Source of the DNA: Hirundichthys speculiger
Taxonomy: Eukaryota > Chordata > Actinopteri > Beloniformes > Exocoetidae
Direction of reading: 5' to 3'
Assembly (NCBI GenBank): GCA_018398805.1
Contig: JAGFBZ010000258.1
Coordinates: forward strand, 4,514,501 to 4,578,500
Length of the DNA stretch: 64,000 nucleotides
How positions within the stretch are numbered: the first letter of the stretch is position 1; each line of letters opens with the position of its first letter. This document shows, piece by piece, positions 40,913 to 64,000 of this stretch. The notes below the pieces were generated by a model. That model made no database searches, had not been told where the DNA came from, and was given only the letters and a program-made list of their open reading frames with translations. A program made the translations under genes and the position numbers.

Positions 40913-41889
40913 AATACTCTACATCAACATTTTATTTTTTTTTTTGGACTGTATTTCCATTTTTCAGGTTCATTTTAAATCCTTTTTGATGGTCTCCACC
41001 TACAGCTAGAAGCACTGACCAGATGAAGTCCACAGGTTTAAAAAATGAGACTGGATCAAAGTCTAGGCGTGTGTGCTCATCATGCAGCCCAGTTCTGAAC
41101 GGCACCGGTTGGATTCTGAGTGGACCTGTAATTAAGACTGAGCCATTAAGACGGAGAAACAGCATGCAGAGCAAAATGTCACTCTCATTAATGCGAATCT
41201 TTCCCAGGTCTCTCCATAAGTGAGCCAGGTCTTTCCTGACTCTGTCTAAGACGTGCACTCATGCAACTATTACAAAGGACATAACTGCAAACTGGCACAA
41301 ACCCACCACTGGAGGAATCTGGAGGAACACCCACGGAGAGACAGAGAGAGGTGAGAAAGAATGTTAGATACCTCTGAATGCACAGAAGCAAATTCTTCCC
41401 GCTTTGTTGCAAAAAGGAAAAGACACTCCAGCCTCTTGCCCCCCTCCCTCCCTCCCTCCAGCCCCCCCTCCGCAGACTCCTCGGGGGGTCCCTGTCCGCC
41501 TCAGGCAACTTCCTTGCGGAGCTAAGCAGTTTCACCTCTCACAGGAAAAAAAAAAAAAGAAAGAAAAAGAAAATAAATATGTCCTCCTAAAAATGAGACA
41601 TTTTTTTCCCAACAAAGACGCAGAGATTTGAAGACAATTCGACCATCCGCAAGGCAAAAAGGGGGTAAAAAAGTCAGCTTTGTCGTGACCGCCGGCTTGG
41701 TTTTACGCGCAAAGCGCAACTGTTTAACTCCGCACTTGTTTAACGAGACAATACAGGGAGGCTGCCTCTGCTGGAGTCGATACCCAAGAATGAATCTGAG
41801 AGAGACTACAGAGAGAGGGAGAGGAGAAGAGTGAGGGGGTGGGAGGAGGGGGGGGGGCGCAGCTAAGAATTCATGGTACCCACTGCTGA

Positions 41890-42135
41890 TCAATAATGTT
41901 GGTAAAACCCACCTGATTTGGATCCATAGTCCTCTCTGAGCACCCCGCGCTTTGCGTATAAACCCTCTCTTTTAAGTTGGCTCGAGCTGCTCCCGCGTAC
42001 GCGCGCGCACACCTCGACCCCCCCTCCCCTCCCCCCTCCCCTCCTACAAGCTCCTCCGGTGCTGAAAGGGACAGCGCACGACTCCACCGCCGCTACGACG
42101 AAGACCCATCTGAGCGCGCACCAAATCATCGCCTA
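41890..42135 (-). promoter_or_regulatory. grm8: candidate grm8 first exon and CpG/G-rich promoter
   Basis: This is the most CpG-rich patch upstream of grm8 on its strand. It contains a run of G blocks on the minus strand at 42018-42050 (four or more runs of four or more G separated by single bases) and repeated gcgc steps. On the minus strand an ATG at about 41927 is followed within 15 bases by a donor, CAAATCAG then gtgggt, so an exon could end at 41913. Joined to the acceptor at 33915 that ATG would open a uORF of only about 10 codons, so it is not the receptor start. Human GRM8 also has noncoding 5' exons. No TATA box was identified. Inference from composition and splice motif only. Confidence 0.4.
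42018..42050 (-). promoter_or_regulatory. G-quadruplex motif in candidate grm8 promoter
   Basis: On the minus strand there are at least four runs of four to seven G separated by single A. This fits the G4 consensus with very short loops. Confidence 0.7.
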
Positions 42136-43279
42136 ATTGCGACACTGTCCTCCAGCAGGGTCCACCCATTAAATCAAGTTTATTACTGATCAATCGGATC
42201 GATGCTTTCCACAACTGAGGGCTTTGGTTGTTTGAACACATTAATAAGTCATCAAAATATGCTCGCGCGGGCATTGCGCCACACTCTTAATTGCCTGAAC
42301 TTCAATCCATTTTTTTTTTTTTTTTTTTTTTTTGCAGCGCGCATTGATCCACCTTGTAAAAGCAGCTGCGCTCTTTGTGCAGGATGGAATTAAATAAATG
42401 AAGTGCATCCCATCTGCTGTGTAATAACAATTTGATAAGCTATGTGGGGTTAGAAACCAGGCAATCGAAACAGATCCGGGTGTTCTCCCTGTGTAACAGT
42501 GTTGGAAGGTTTGTGCAACACGTCCAATCTGTGGGTTTCTGCCGCCGCGAGACGGGAGAGCGCGGTGCGATGTCGCCATCTTGTGGTGAGAGCTGCGTAA
42601 TTGCAACGTGAAAAGAGCAGAGGCAGGTCCCTCTTGCTGTCACATAAAAAAAAAAAAGACAGCAGGAATTTTACTTTGGGGTGCAATGTTCTAGCATGTT
42701 CTAGCTATGAAAAAAAATTAAAAACAAAACTTAATGAGTGTGTGATTCAAACTGGTCCCATCTCCACCAACAAACTATTCACACACAAATAAATTACTGA
42801 TGATTAACAAATACCAGCATGGTGTTTCATTCCACATTTTTATTTTCCTTGCTTCTGAAGAACTCTGACATGGCTTTTAGATCATTATGAAATATCTAGT
42901 AATGCTACACATGACCTAATCTGTTCACCATTGATCATGAGGGGGTCCTTTTAGGGCTCTGATTCATAAATGTCAGTGTTGAATCAAAAGAAGACAAATA
43001 CATTTACCAAAGGAGCTGGGAGATGTAGTTTCTAAAAGTGGACTGTAGATTCAGTACTAATGATGTGCACGATGGTGAAACTCACACTACACTGAAAAAT
43101 ATGCAGAACAACTTTGACTTTTCTTAGTGGGATCCAACATTCATTTTTCAAGTTATCGGATGTCCCGAATCATTAATCTCTTATTGAAATCATGATGGAT
43201 TCTTACATTACACGTGGTACCTTCAAAAGACAGTGAGAAATTAAATGTGGTGAACGTCAGCCGCAGCAAGACAGAATGT

Positions 43280-43595
43280 GTGTGTGTGTTTTGTGTGTGT
43301 GTGTAAACACAAGCAAATCAGTGAGAATGCAAGGAGCAGAGGTGAAGAAGGTGCAGGAGCTTAAATATCTGAGGTCAACTGTTCAGAGCAATGGGGAGTA
43401 AGAGGAAGAGGTGAAGAAGAGAGTTCAGGCAGGATGGAGTGGGTGGACATGGAGTTATCTGTGACAGAAGAATATGGTAAAGAGAAACAACAAGTAGTGA
43501 GACCAGCACTTCTCTGTGGCCTGGAGTCAACAGCACAGGAAGTAAAGATGGAGGTAGCAGTGATAAAGATATTAAGCTTTTCTTTGGGAAAATAA
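43280..43595 (+). pseudogene. LINE reverse-transcriptase 3' remnant
   Basis: Plus strand contains EVKKVQELKYLRSTVQSNGE and EEVKKRVQAGWSGW, then broken frames. These phrases are typical of the C-terminal part of teleost RTE-type or related LINE ORFs. Contains stops and a GT microsatellite. Confidence 0.7.
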
Positions 43596-44184
43596 CCCAC
43601 AACACTTGTATATTCGTAATCATTAACACTATTGTTGATATTATTAATGTTATTGTTACCATCAGTACTGTTGTCAGTGATATTGCTGTAGATTCCTGTA
43701 CATATATGTGTATATAGATGGGTCTAGGTGTATGTATATACTGTACATTATATATGTATATGAGTTTATGTCTAGTTGTGTATATTTCCATATATATATT
43801 TTTTTTCGGGGGGGCTACATATACAAATGTGTATGCATGTATGTACTTGTATTTACATATATAAAAATATTGCCATCAGTATTAATATGTTAACTGTGAA
43901 TTGTTATACTGTAAACACCTTACGTTAGTTTACACACCTTACATGTGTATGGCTTTTAAAATTAGATATACAAGTCTACGTATTGGCAGATGTTTGGGAA
44001 TTACACATTTATCATAAATACATAATTATCACATTACTGACTTGACAATCTACCTGTAACTAACTGGTGCCAGTTGCCAACATAGCAAACATAGCCAGCT
44101 GACGGTATTTATTTTTGTTTGTTATTATGCAGCTCTAAGCTGTATACATCTGGGTATGAGAATATAAATGTCTATGTGTGTGAA
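43596..44184. repeat. AT/TG-rich low-complexity insertion in the LINE
   Basis: TATA/TGTA-rich sequence with runs such as atgtatatgag and tccatatatata. It separates the two LINE pieces. Origin not recognised. Confidence 0.5.
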
Positions 44185-44345
44185 TAAGTTCAGCTGGCAG
44201 CAGGAGGCAGCTCCATCAGCAGAGGAAGACCAAAGTAGAAACTTGTGGAAAGTTGGTGTGACAGAAGATTCAGAAGACAGGTCAGGATGGAAATGGATGA
44301 TGTGCCGTGGTAATCCCTGAAGGGAAGAGCCCAAGAGGAAGATTC
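44185..44345 (+). repeat. LINE 3' end, probably the same element
   Basis: Plus-strand frames with GRPKWKLVESWC and MEMDDVPW followed by ccctgaagggaagagcccaa resemble the last codons and 3' terminus of RTE-type LINEs (GRPRRRF...W, then CCCTGAAGGGA). Same orientation as the fragment at 43.3 kb. Confidence 0.55.
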
Positions 44346-44488
44346 AAGAGTCTGATGAAGTAGCTCTCCAGTTGGCAAAATGAAAACTTGAGCAATAACA
44401 GTAAACAAACTTGTTTGATAGAACTGTAAATTCTCAAGACAAAGAAACACAAAGTCACAGAGAAATCGTCTGAGGTTTGAAATACATT

Positions 44489-44502
44489 TTTATTTATTTA
44501 TT
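44489..44502 (-). terminator. candidate znf800 polyadenylation signals
   Basis: Three overlapping AATAAA hexamers on the minus strand (TTTATT read on the plus strand). Cleavage would fall about 44460-44475. They are the first canonical signals after the znf800 stop codon. Confidence 0.35.
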
Positions 44503-45107
44503 AAGTGGCTGGTTTAACATTCTTGTCACGTCTGAAAGGCTTCCTATAACTTTAGTAGACAGTGAAGCTTCAATAACATATCACAACTTATGATGGAAGA
44601 AATGTCAGGATAAGAAACAAATATCTAAAAAGCCTCTTGAGGTTTGATTCCTTGCTCTTGTTTTTGAAACAAAAACATGTCCTCCTTCAAATGGAAAATG
44701 ATACAAAAAATAAAACACAACTAATGGTGGAACAATGCAAACTTGCCTCAAGATTAAACAGTGACAGAGCTGCAACTAGTCCAACATGTTGAAGCATGTG
44801 GTCAACCAACACAAGCAGTAACTATGTGACTATTAGAACTATTATTTATACCATCCAAGCAGGATGAATCAGTATTTACAGTAGAAGTAGGCAAGACCTT
44901 GTTGTACAAGCATTTTCTGTTAAAAAAATAGAGTTTGGTCTTTCCTTTTCTCTGCTCTTGTTCCATTTCATGGCTTTCTGTTTGAACATTAAGACACATC
45001 TGCATTTGGTCTTCCTCACAACTCTTACCAGTGTTTCAAAGACTACCTTCAGGAGTTAGGAGCAACATCCATCCCTAAAGTCTGAGCACGTGAAAGCATG
45101 TTTCAGT

Positions 45108-45133
45108 CAAAAAAACAAACAAACAAACAAACA
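45108..45133. repeat. (AAAC)n microsatellite
   Basis: Five AAAC units within the probable znf800 3'UTR. Confidence 0.9.
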
Positions 45134-47110
45134 TCAAAAAGTTCATACAGTTAATTTAAATAAGCTACAGCGTTAATGGGATGGTCTTGTCTCTCAGATA
45201 TGCAATTTCCTTCATATTGGCCTGTTCGTGTCAGCACTGGCACCAGCACTGGTGTCGTTTGGAACTTGTTACACCTGCTGCTTAGGCACGAAGGATGTGT
45301 GGTCCCGTCACACCGAGTGGCTCTGGGTTCTGAAAGGGTCTGTGTGACTTCCAGTTCTTCCAGTTACTAATCTGTAAGGCAGCATGGCTGTGACCTGTAA
45401 TAACCTGTGATGTCAGACACACATCACTGCTGATAACGCTAGCGTCTCACCATGTAGGGGGTTTATAGTGGAGCTAATTTCATGAACATGTATTAATAAA
45501 AGTGTTAAGCAACGATTTTAAATAATCATAACCATCTTTTATGTGTGTGAAGCCAAAAACATCCCTTCCGTCTGAATAAACTGCAGTTATCTCCTTTACA
45601 GAAGCATAAACTGATGGATTTCTCACAACCAGGCTGTTTTACAAGCTGATATATAAATATATAGAGGAATTGTCAGGGTGAAGGGAACACCTTTCAGATG
45701 CATCTAACCAGTCTAAACAGAGGACATGTTTTTTTTGTTGTTGTTTTTTTAAGGAAAACTGCAAAATATACTTTGGAGTTTCCTTCCTTTGACCACACCC
45801 TTGAAACCTCTGATGCAAGACTCACTACATCACTTTACAGAACGGAAACATATTTAAAAGTATCATTTGTTTTTCCAGAATCAACAGGGAATTAATGTCT
45901 GGACATAAAGACGATTTTCACGCATTTCCAGATGAAAACATAGCACTTTCTGAAATGAAATCAGAAAAATAGATTACAGGTAAAATACTGCTCTCAACAG
46001 TGGTCCAACCACCAGAGAAAATAATGTTTGAGAGAAAAAGGATTCTGGCGACGACGACGCTCAATTTAATGTGCAAATATGAAAATAAGCTGATCTGAGA
46101 TGCTACTATAATAACCAAGGAGCATTTAGTCTGTGAGGGGATACAAGGGTCAAATTTCTGCTTTACCTTAGAAAAAAAAAAAAGGAAAGGAAGAGGGGGA
46201 TTCCTCCTTTGTAGCCTATAGTGCAGTCCTCATCCCCCCCCCCCCTATCTCTCTCTCGTTCACACACACACACACACTGTCATGTCGGTAAAGGCAGGGG
46301 TATAAGGAGCAGTGGATCCATGTTCACGTATGTAAATACAGATATATAAACACAAAGCAGGACTTGTCTTTCTGTGTGGATAGCAGCACCGCTTTATCAT
46401 GAAGCGAAACAAGAATGTAAGTTTCCAACATTTTTAGTTCTTTAACAAAAGGTCAAGAACGAAATCCTTCACATTTCACTCCGCTGACTCCATCGCAATC
46501 CTTTTGTTTTGTTTTTTTTTTTTTCATTATAATTTCAGCTCTCTCCTGTGCTTCTTCCAGCCGTCAATTATTTTTCCAGTGGAATATTTGGATTTTCTTT
46601 TGTCATCGTTAGTGGTTTGCCGTCCTTCCTCATCAGCAGCCTGTAAGGACAGAAAAGAAAATGAAGGATGCACAAAGGGAACAACAGAATGAGCAGTAAA
46701 GGTCAAACAGAAAGGCAAGAAAAAAAAAATAAAGAGAATAACAAATTTATCAAAACAGCACAGTTGCACTGAATGATTCACAAATAAATAAGCAAGAGGC
46801 GGAATCGGGGAACGAGCTGTTGAATGTGCTGAGCGGTAAATTAAATGCAGGAGAACGGCTGTGGTTTCTAATCCCTGCCTAAGGGAGGGGTTTTCTACTA
46901 AAATACATCCAAACATCTTCTGCTACAAAGAAACTTCATCATGACTGAGCTCAAGTGGTCAGACATTCACAAATTTGCTTGAAGTAGACACAACTGCAGT
47001 GTGTCTGGGAGGTTTATAAACACAAGCACAGTCAGGAAGAACAGAGAGAGAAGATCGGAAAACAGAAATGAAACAGGAGTGTAGCCCGTCTGTATTCTTA
47101 CACTGGTTCT

Positions 47111-59895
<12,785 letters not shown>

Positions 59896-59913
59896 TTCTT
59901 TCTGACCACCACT
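59896..59913 (-). other. znf800: znf800 5'UTR segment
   Basis: Eighteen bases between the acceptor (polypyrimidine tract tttttttccctctcgtcatag just upstream, in part) and the start codon. The rest of the 5'UTR and the transcription start must lie at higher coordinates and were not located. Confidence 0.5.
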
Positions 59914-61468
59914 CTATGACGAGAGGGAAAAAAAGACATGTCAAGACAGCATCAAAATTATTAAAAGAACTAAAAATTGGCTAAATTTAAAAATAATTGA
60001 CAAAAAAAAAAAAAAAAAAAAACAGCTGTTGAATATTGCTATAAAAACTGGGTTGAGGAAGCATCTAAAACATTTGTGAGGGACCATTAACCTCGTTGTA
60101 CCCTGAGCAGATAATTAACTCCACACCACATCAGCTTTTTAGTGTCCATACAAACTGTAGATCTGTCAGTGGGTTATGTGGTGGTGGTCTCCTTATCAGA
60201 TCACCTTTCTGTCCCCAATCCTTTCTCCTCTCCAGCCCATTTTTGTCTCATTGTTTGTCTCACTAACTTCCTTGTGTCCCTCCATCCCTAGAAGATGGAT
60301 AAGTGACTCCACATTTGGCACATTAACACACACATCAGCACAAGGACTAAGACCACTTGGAAACTACAGCAACACACGCATGCACACATGCGCATACAAA
60401 TACACCAATGATGCACATACAGTAACATAGCTACTGGCTGTGAGCATGATTAGCCTCAGTTTTAGCCTCTTAGCTTTTGTTAGCTTCATAAGACTGGGCA
60501 TGCCACACCATAATCACTGATAGCATTATTACTTTTTAGTATGTTATACGTTCATTCTCTGCTCAGCCATCTTTGCTAAGTAGAACCCATTACAGCTACT
60601 GCACACAAATGTTTTTATTTCAAACCAACAACTTCTTGCCTCATGAAGTGTGAGAGAAAGAAAAAAATAAATAAACTGGAACATTTATCATTTGAAACTA
60701 AAGCTTCTGTGTCACTTTAACAAAAAGAGGAAACTTCAGCATCAATTTTTCCAAGTACAAAGAAGCCTCAGGGAGGGCCCCCATTCAGCCAACATTTGAA
60801 TTCAGGAAGTCAGCTATTCATGATTCATTTTTCATTGGCAAAAGCGGGTACAGAGCATAAGAGCATAAGAAAGGGGACTGATTAGAGCAGATGGACTTCC
60901 ACTCACAGTTTAAAAAGAAAACAACTAATTAATAGAATGAAGAATGACACACAGATTGTAGTGTGTTTATGAATGATAATGATGGCTATAAAACATGACT
61001 AATTCATGTTAGTCATATGAAACACATCATATGACACTGATTAGTTACTGTGAGCATGAGCCTAAGTATAAAAAGAAATTATGCATGATAAGCTGTAATG
61101 AAGATTCCAAGTATTTAAACTTCAACACACTGGACTGGAAATCTGAGAACAGATACTACATTAATATGCACTCTGAGATTATACCGGTGGGTTTACCTCC
61201 GTTTTTAAAGAACGGAGTGACAGATAACAGCCTTTGAGGGACACACTGCTCAAATATGCTAAATGTTTTGCAGTTAGCTACATGTTGTTTCAGCATTCAT
61301 CTTAACATTATGTAATTCACAGCAACAATGTCCATAATCACACAGACCACCTGTACTTAACCCTCTTGTCCAGTTGGGGGCGAGTGGGCTATATCGAGTA
61401 GTTTTGATCGATTATTTAGCTCCTCATCCTCTACCTGACTTTAGACAACCGCAGCATTGGATAATAAC

Positions 61469-62100
61469 TAGGGCTGGGCATCGGTTAAAATTTTTAATCT
61501 CGATTAATCGCATATTTCCCTGATTAATCATGATTAATCACATTGTATACGCAAAATCAAATAATGAATTCAAAAGTAGAGTAAAGGGAACTTTTATTTA
61601 AATGTTCTGCTGCCATATGAACTAAAGTGCTATAACATTTGTTGTTCAAACATTTTTAAACATCAGCACTTGTCAGTAACACATATTGAGTGTAAATCTC
61701 ATCTTAAAAAATGTAAAATAAAATAAAGCTTATTTCCACTGCCAGGGCATTAATGTCATCCTTTTTTTATGAAAAATAAAAAAAAGTCTACCAACAAAAT
61801 CCTGAGCCACAATCACAACATTAAAACAGGCTAGTTTCTGAGGTAACAGCAGAAACCTTTTACGGGAAGCAACATTACCAGTCTATGTTCAGTACCAAAT
61901 GTCCCTGTTAGAAAAAGTAAAGCACAAAAAAAAAAAAAATTCCCACATGTTTTTCCATCAAGTTCTTTCCCGGTTCAGCAGCAGACAGCAACAGACTTTT
62001 AAAAACAAAAGCATGTGAGAAACATGTGTTAATACGCATAAAGTAAATGTCGGCGTTAATGAATTAATACGATAATAACGTGTTATCTTGCCCAGCCCTA
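61469..62100. mobile_element. hAT MITE with perfect 8-bp target duplication
   Basis: The element is 632 bp, begins TAGGGCTGGGCATCGG and ends CTTGCCCAGCCCTA; 12 terminal bases are inverted copies. The flanks are ataataac at 61461-61468 and 62101-62108, an exact 8-bp duplication. The subterminal parts are rich in the palindrome-like attaatcgcgattaat type. No transposase is left. Confidence 0.9.
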
Positions 62101-62165
62101 ATAATAACATATTAAAAACATCAGAAAATGCCACAGGCTTTGTGACAGCATTATTTGACTCACAC

Positions 62166-62790
62166 TAGGGATGCCACATGGTTAACCGTTTAACCGTTAA
62201 GCGATAACAGCAACTCTAACCAATTAATACTAAAGGTCAATTTTGTTTTTAAGCTACGTAATTCAATCAACTCATGAGGGCGTGTCAATAGGTGCAACAG
62301 GCCTCTGATTGGTCAATTCTACATCCTGCTTAGAAAAGAGCGCATCATCGAAAAAATGAGGAAGTACCCACATCTGTACGATTCTGGTTCTCCACACTAC
62401 AAAGACAGCACATATTCTAGTAATTCATGGAGGGAGATTGCGATGAATGTGGGTCTGGATACGGCCGAGACGGTGAGGAAGTGGAAAAACGCAAGAGATA
62501 AGTTTAGTAAGTTTAGCTAGTTTGTGATTGTCGCTCTTGCATTGTGGCGTGGAATAACATAGCAGAGACCGCGCTAGTATAAATCAAAGTGACGGCGGCA
62601 TCTCTGCGACAAGCTGACGGCGACACATTGCTGCGAGAGTATACACGGGAAGTGTCCGCATGCGTCTACGACAATGCGCGCAACATCGCGGCAGCCAACC
62701 CTCCCGGACTTATCGGTTAACGGTCATTAATTCGTTAAAGGGCGTTCGGTTAGCGGTCATAAAAAAAAAAATCCAAAATCTGCATCCCTA
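62166..62790 (+). mobile_element. hAT-like element carrying a MADF-domain exon
   Basis: The element is 625 bp. Its ends are TAGGGATGC and GCATCCCTA, and the 8-bp flanks are actcacac and cctcacac (7 of 8 identical). Near both ends it has gttaaccg-type inverted motifs. It contains a short open frame with a MADF/Myb-SANT-like domain, annotated separately. Confidence 0.75.
62356..62520 (+). pseudogene. MADF (Myb/SANT-like) domain fragment
   Basis: Reads ERIIEKMRKYPHLYD upstream of and across the ATG at 62356, then SPHYKDSTYSSNSWREIAMN and VRKWKNARDKF. This has the spacing of conserved Tyr/Leu/Tyr, Trp and the WKN-RD-[FY] signature of MADF domains, which bind DNA in transposon-derived and other regulators. 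Right after RDKF there is a consensus donor (gtaagt), so this is likely the first exon of a once longer gene whose other exons were deleted. ORF as it stands is 54 codons to a stop at 62520. Confidence 0.7.
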
Positions 62791-63104
62791 CCTCACACTA
62801 ATAAGAAGTGAAAAAAGAAGAAAAGTAGTGGAGGATAAAAGTCATGTTCAATTTTATCAGCTTATATTACATGGCGCGCAAGTGGCAGCAAGGAGATCAA
62901 GAGGATAGTGTTTGAGTTCTGTGAGAGCAGGAGTTTCTGGAACTGGGGAAATAAAATGGTCAAATATTATGCAATGTCTCTGGTAAATACAAACAATGGA
63001 TTTGTCCAAGGGTGGATGATAATGCAGAAGTTCACACTGGATGACTACATTATAATTGAATCCACATCAGAGCTTTCATGAGCGTTCATGGCTGTTTATC
63101 TCAG

Positions 63105-63240
63105 TGTCTTTGTGGCCCTGTGATGGGCTGTCAACCTGTCCAGCTTGTGCCTCGCCTCTCACCCTGTGACAGCAGGGAGAGGCTCTAACCCCCCTATGAG
63201 CAGGATGAAGCTGTTAGGGATGGATGGATGGATGGATAGC
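63105..63240 (+). repeat. L2-like/SINE 3' tail with (ATGG)n
   Basis: Contains ctgtcaacctgtccagcttg, cgcctctcaccctgtgacag and ends in ggatggatggatgg, matching the widespread teleost repeat with this 3' end. Confidence 0.75.
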
Positions 63241-63727
63241 AGAAGCAGAACATTTACAAACCTGGCCACTATTTTTGATAGACAGAGAGAGAAAGTCTGG
63301 CATAATCTCCACTCAGATGTGGCTCAAGACTTGACAGAGTCAAGAAAAGCCACTGAGATTAAAGCGAACTTGTTTGTCAATGTGATGAGTAAAGACATGA
63401 CCATGCAAGTCAAGAGGACACTAACAAGGCTTAACCACAGGATGCAAATCCCTTGAAAGCCTTAAAAAAATTACTAAAAGGGAGTTGGTAGATTTTTGAA
63501 ACAAAGCCAAATTAAACTGATAATACTTAAATCAGACAATATCAAAAAGAACTAAAGAGAAAACCAGAAAATAAAAATAGCTTGACCAAAAATATACAAC
63601 CTCATCTGTCAAAAATGGTTGTAAATCTGGCATGGTCATGTGTGGCTGTCAACACAGCCAGCACACATGATATTAATGTTCTTTTAATAACTTGTGGACA
63701 TTGTAGGCCATATAACTTGTCAGAGTA

Positions 63728-64000
63728 ATCAGAATCAGAAATACTTTATTGATCCCTGAGGGGAAATTGTTATCATTGCAGGTGCTCCTTACAAGAATAG
63801 AGGAAATAAGAAACAGAAGAAATTTAACATGTAGTGCAATTAGAAGAGAACATAAAATTAAAATAAAATAAAATCTGAATATAAACAAAAATATATACAA
63901 AAATATGAATATAAAACAAAAATATACACTGAAAAAAAATAGGTAAACAGTATATACAGTAAAGGTGCTTTATGCAGTAAAGGTGCTTTGAACAGTCGTA
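63728..64000 (-). repeat. teleost dispersed repeat (TTTATTGATCC type), runs off window
   Basis: Begins with atcagaatcagaaatacttt followed by attgatccctgaggggaaat, a very common fish repeat terminus, and continues with the tract aacagtatatacagtaaagg. It is truncated by the window end. Confidence 0.65.

Larger units (their letters stand above)
33916..41912 (-). other. grm8: presumed 5' intron of grm8
   Basis: About 8 kb between the acceptor at 33915 and the candidate donor at 41912. It holds no convincing coding exon. Contents seen: a GC-rich stretch at 34.16-34.45 kb on the receptor's side, AT-rich low-complexity DNA at 36.8-37.4 kb, a hAT MITE at 38.26-38.91 kb and pyrimidine-rich DNA at 39.8-40.2 kb. 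The assignment as intron depends on the unproven first exon near 42 kb. Confidence 0.4.
42136..44464. other. intergenic region between grm8 and znf800
   Basis: No gene was recognised. It holds a LINE remnant (43.28-43.59 and 44.18-44.35 kb) with AT/TG-rich low-complexity DNA between its two parts. Confidence 0.5.
44465..47110 (-). other. znf800: probable znf800 3'UTR
   Basis: About 2.6 kb downstream of the stop codon without another recognisable gene. On the minus strand the first canonical AATAAA signals are three overlapping copies at 44489-44502; a variant ATTAAA lies near 46066 and could give a shorter form. A degenerate LINE starts beyond the distal signal. The extent is inferred from signals only. 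Confidence 0.35.
59914..64000 (-). other. znf800: upstream region of znf800 (probably its first intron)
   Basis: No exon could be assigned here. The region has two hAT-like elements (61469-62100, 62166-62790), an L2-like tail (63105-63240) and a fish LINE/SINE-type repeat at its end. No CpG-rich promoter is seen, so the znf800 transcription start is probably beyond the window. Confidence 0.5.

Overview
The window is a gene-poor piece of a ray-finned fish genome, most likely an acanthomorph/percomorph teleost. The evidence is two vertebrate genes with spliced, GT-AG exons, AT-rich introns, many microsatellites, and a dense layer of teleost-style transposon relics (hAT MITEs, L2-like and other LINE tails, LTR-like repeats). 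There is no prokaryotic or organellar content.

Two genes are supported, both on the minus strand. (1) The first coding exon of grm8, a group III metabotropic glutamate receptor (33129..33671), with a 5'UTR part reaching a splice acceptor at 33915 and a candidate CpG/G-rich first-exon and promoter region near 41.9-42.1 kb. Everything from 33128 down to 1 is read as its next intron; I could not find the following exon. (2) A complete coding set for znf800, a C2H2 zinc-finger nuclear protein, in nine coding exons from 59895 down to the stop at 47111. All nine splice junctions keep phase and most exons align with the known vertebrate protein. In human the genes GRM8 and ZNF800 are also neighbours in the same orientation, so the window is a conserved synteny block. 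The two genes have no evident functional link.

The largest znf800 exon (48392..49561) is open only if the frame changes three times, each equivalent to one extra base. The three shifts add up to 3 nt, so the exon begins and ends in the same frame. This is either a consensus/assembly problem or a genuinely damaged copy, and it is the most important point for anyone annotating this locus. The same exon holds a fish-specific Ser/Pro-rich stretch with four copies of a PP[LV]TR[KR] motif that I do not know from the mammalian protein.

Layout: 1-33128 grm8 intron with repeats (hAT relic with a BED-finger exon near 6 kb, a TTAA-bounded element at 12.2-13.0 kb, two LTR-like repeats in opposite orientation at 16 and 24 kb, nested hAT elements at 31.5-32.7 kb); 33129-33915 grm8 exon; 33916-41912 presumed grm8 5' intron with a hAT MITE at 38.3-38.9 kb; 41.9-42.1 kb candidate grm8 first exon/promoter; 42.1-44.5 kb intergenic with a LINE remnant; 44.5-47.1 kb probable znf800 3'UTR; 47.1-59.9 kb znf800; 59.9-64.0 kb upstream znf800 sequence with three more repeats, including a hAT-like element carrying a MADF-domain exon. 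No wholly new biological system was found; the transposon relics with captured or residual DNA-binding domains are the nearest candidates.
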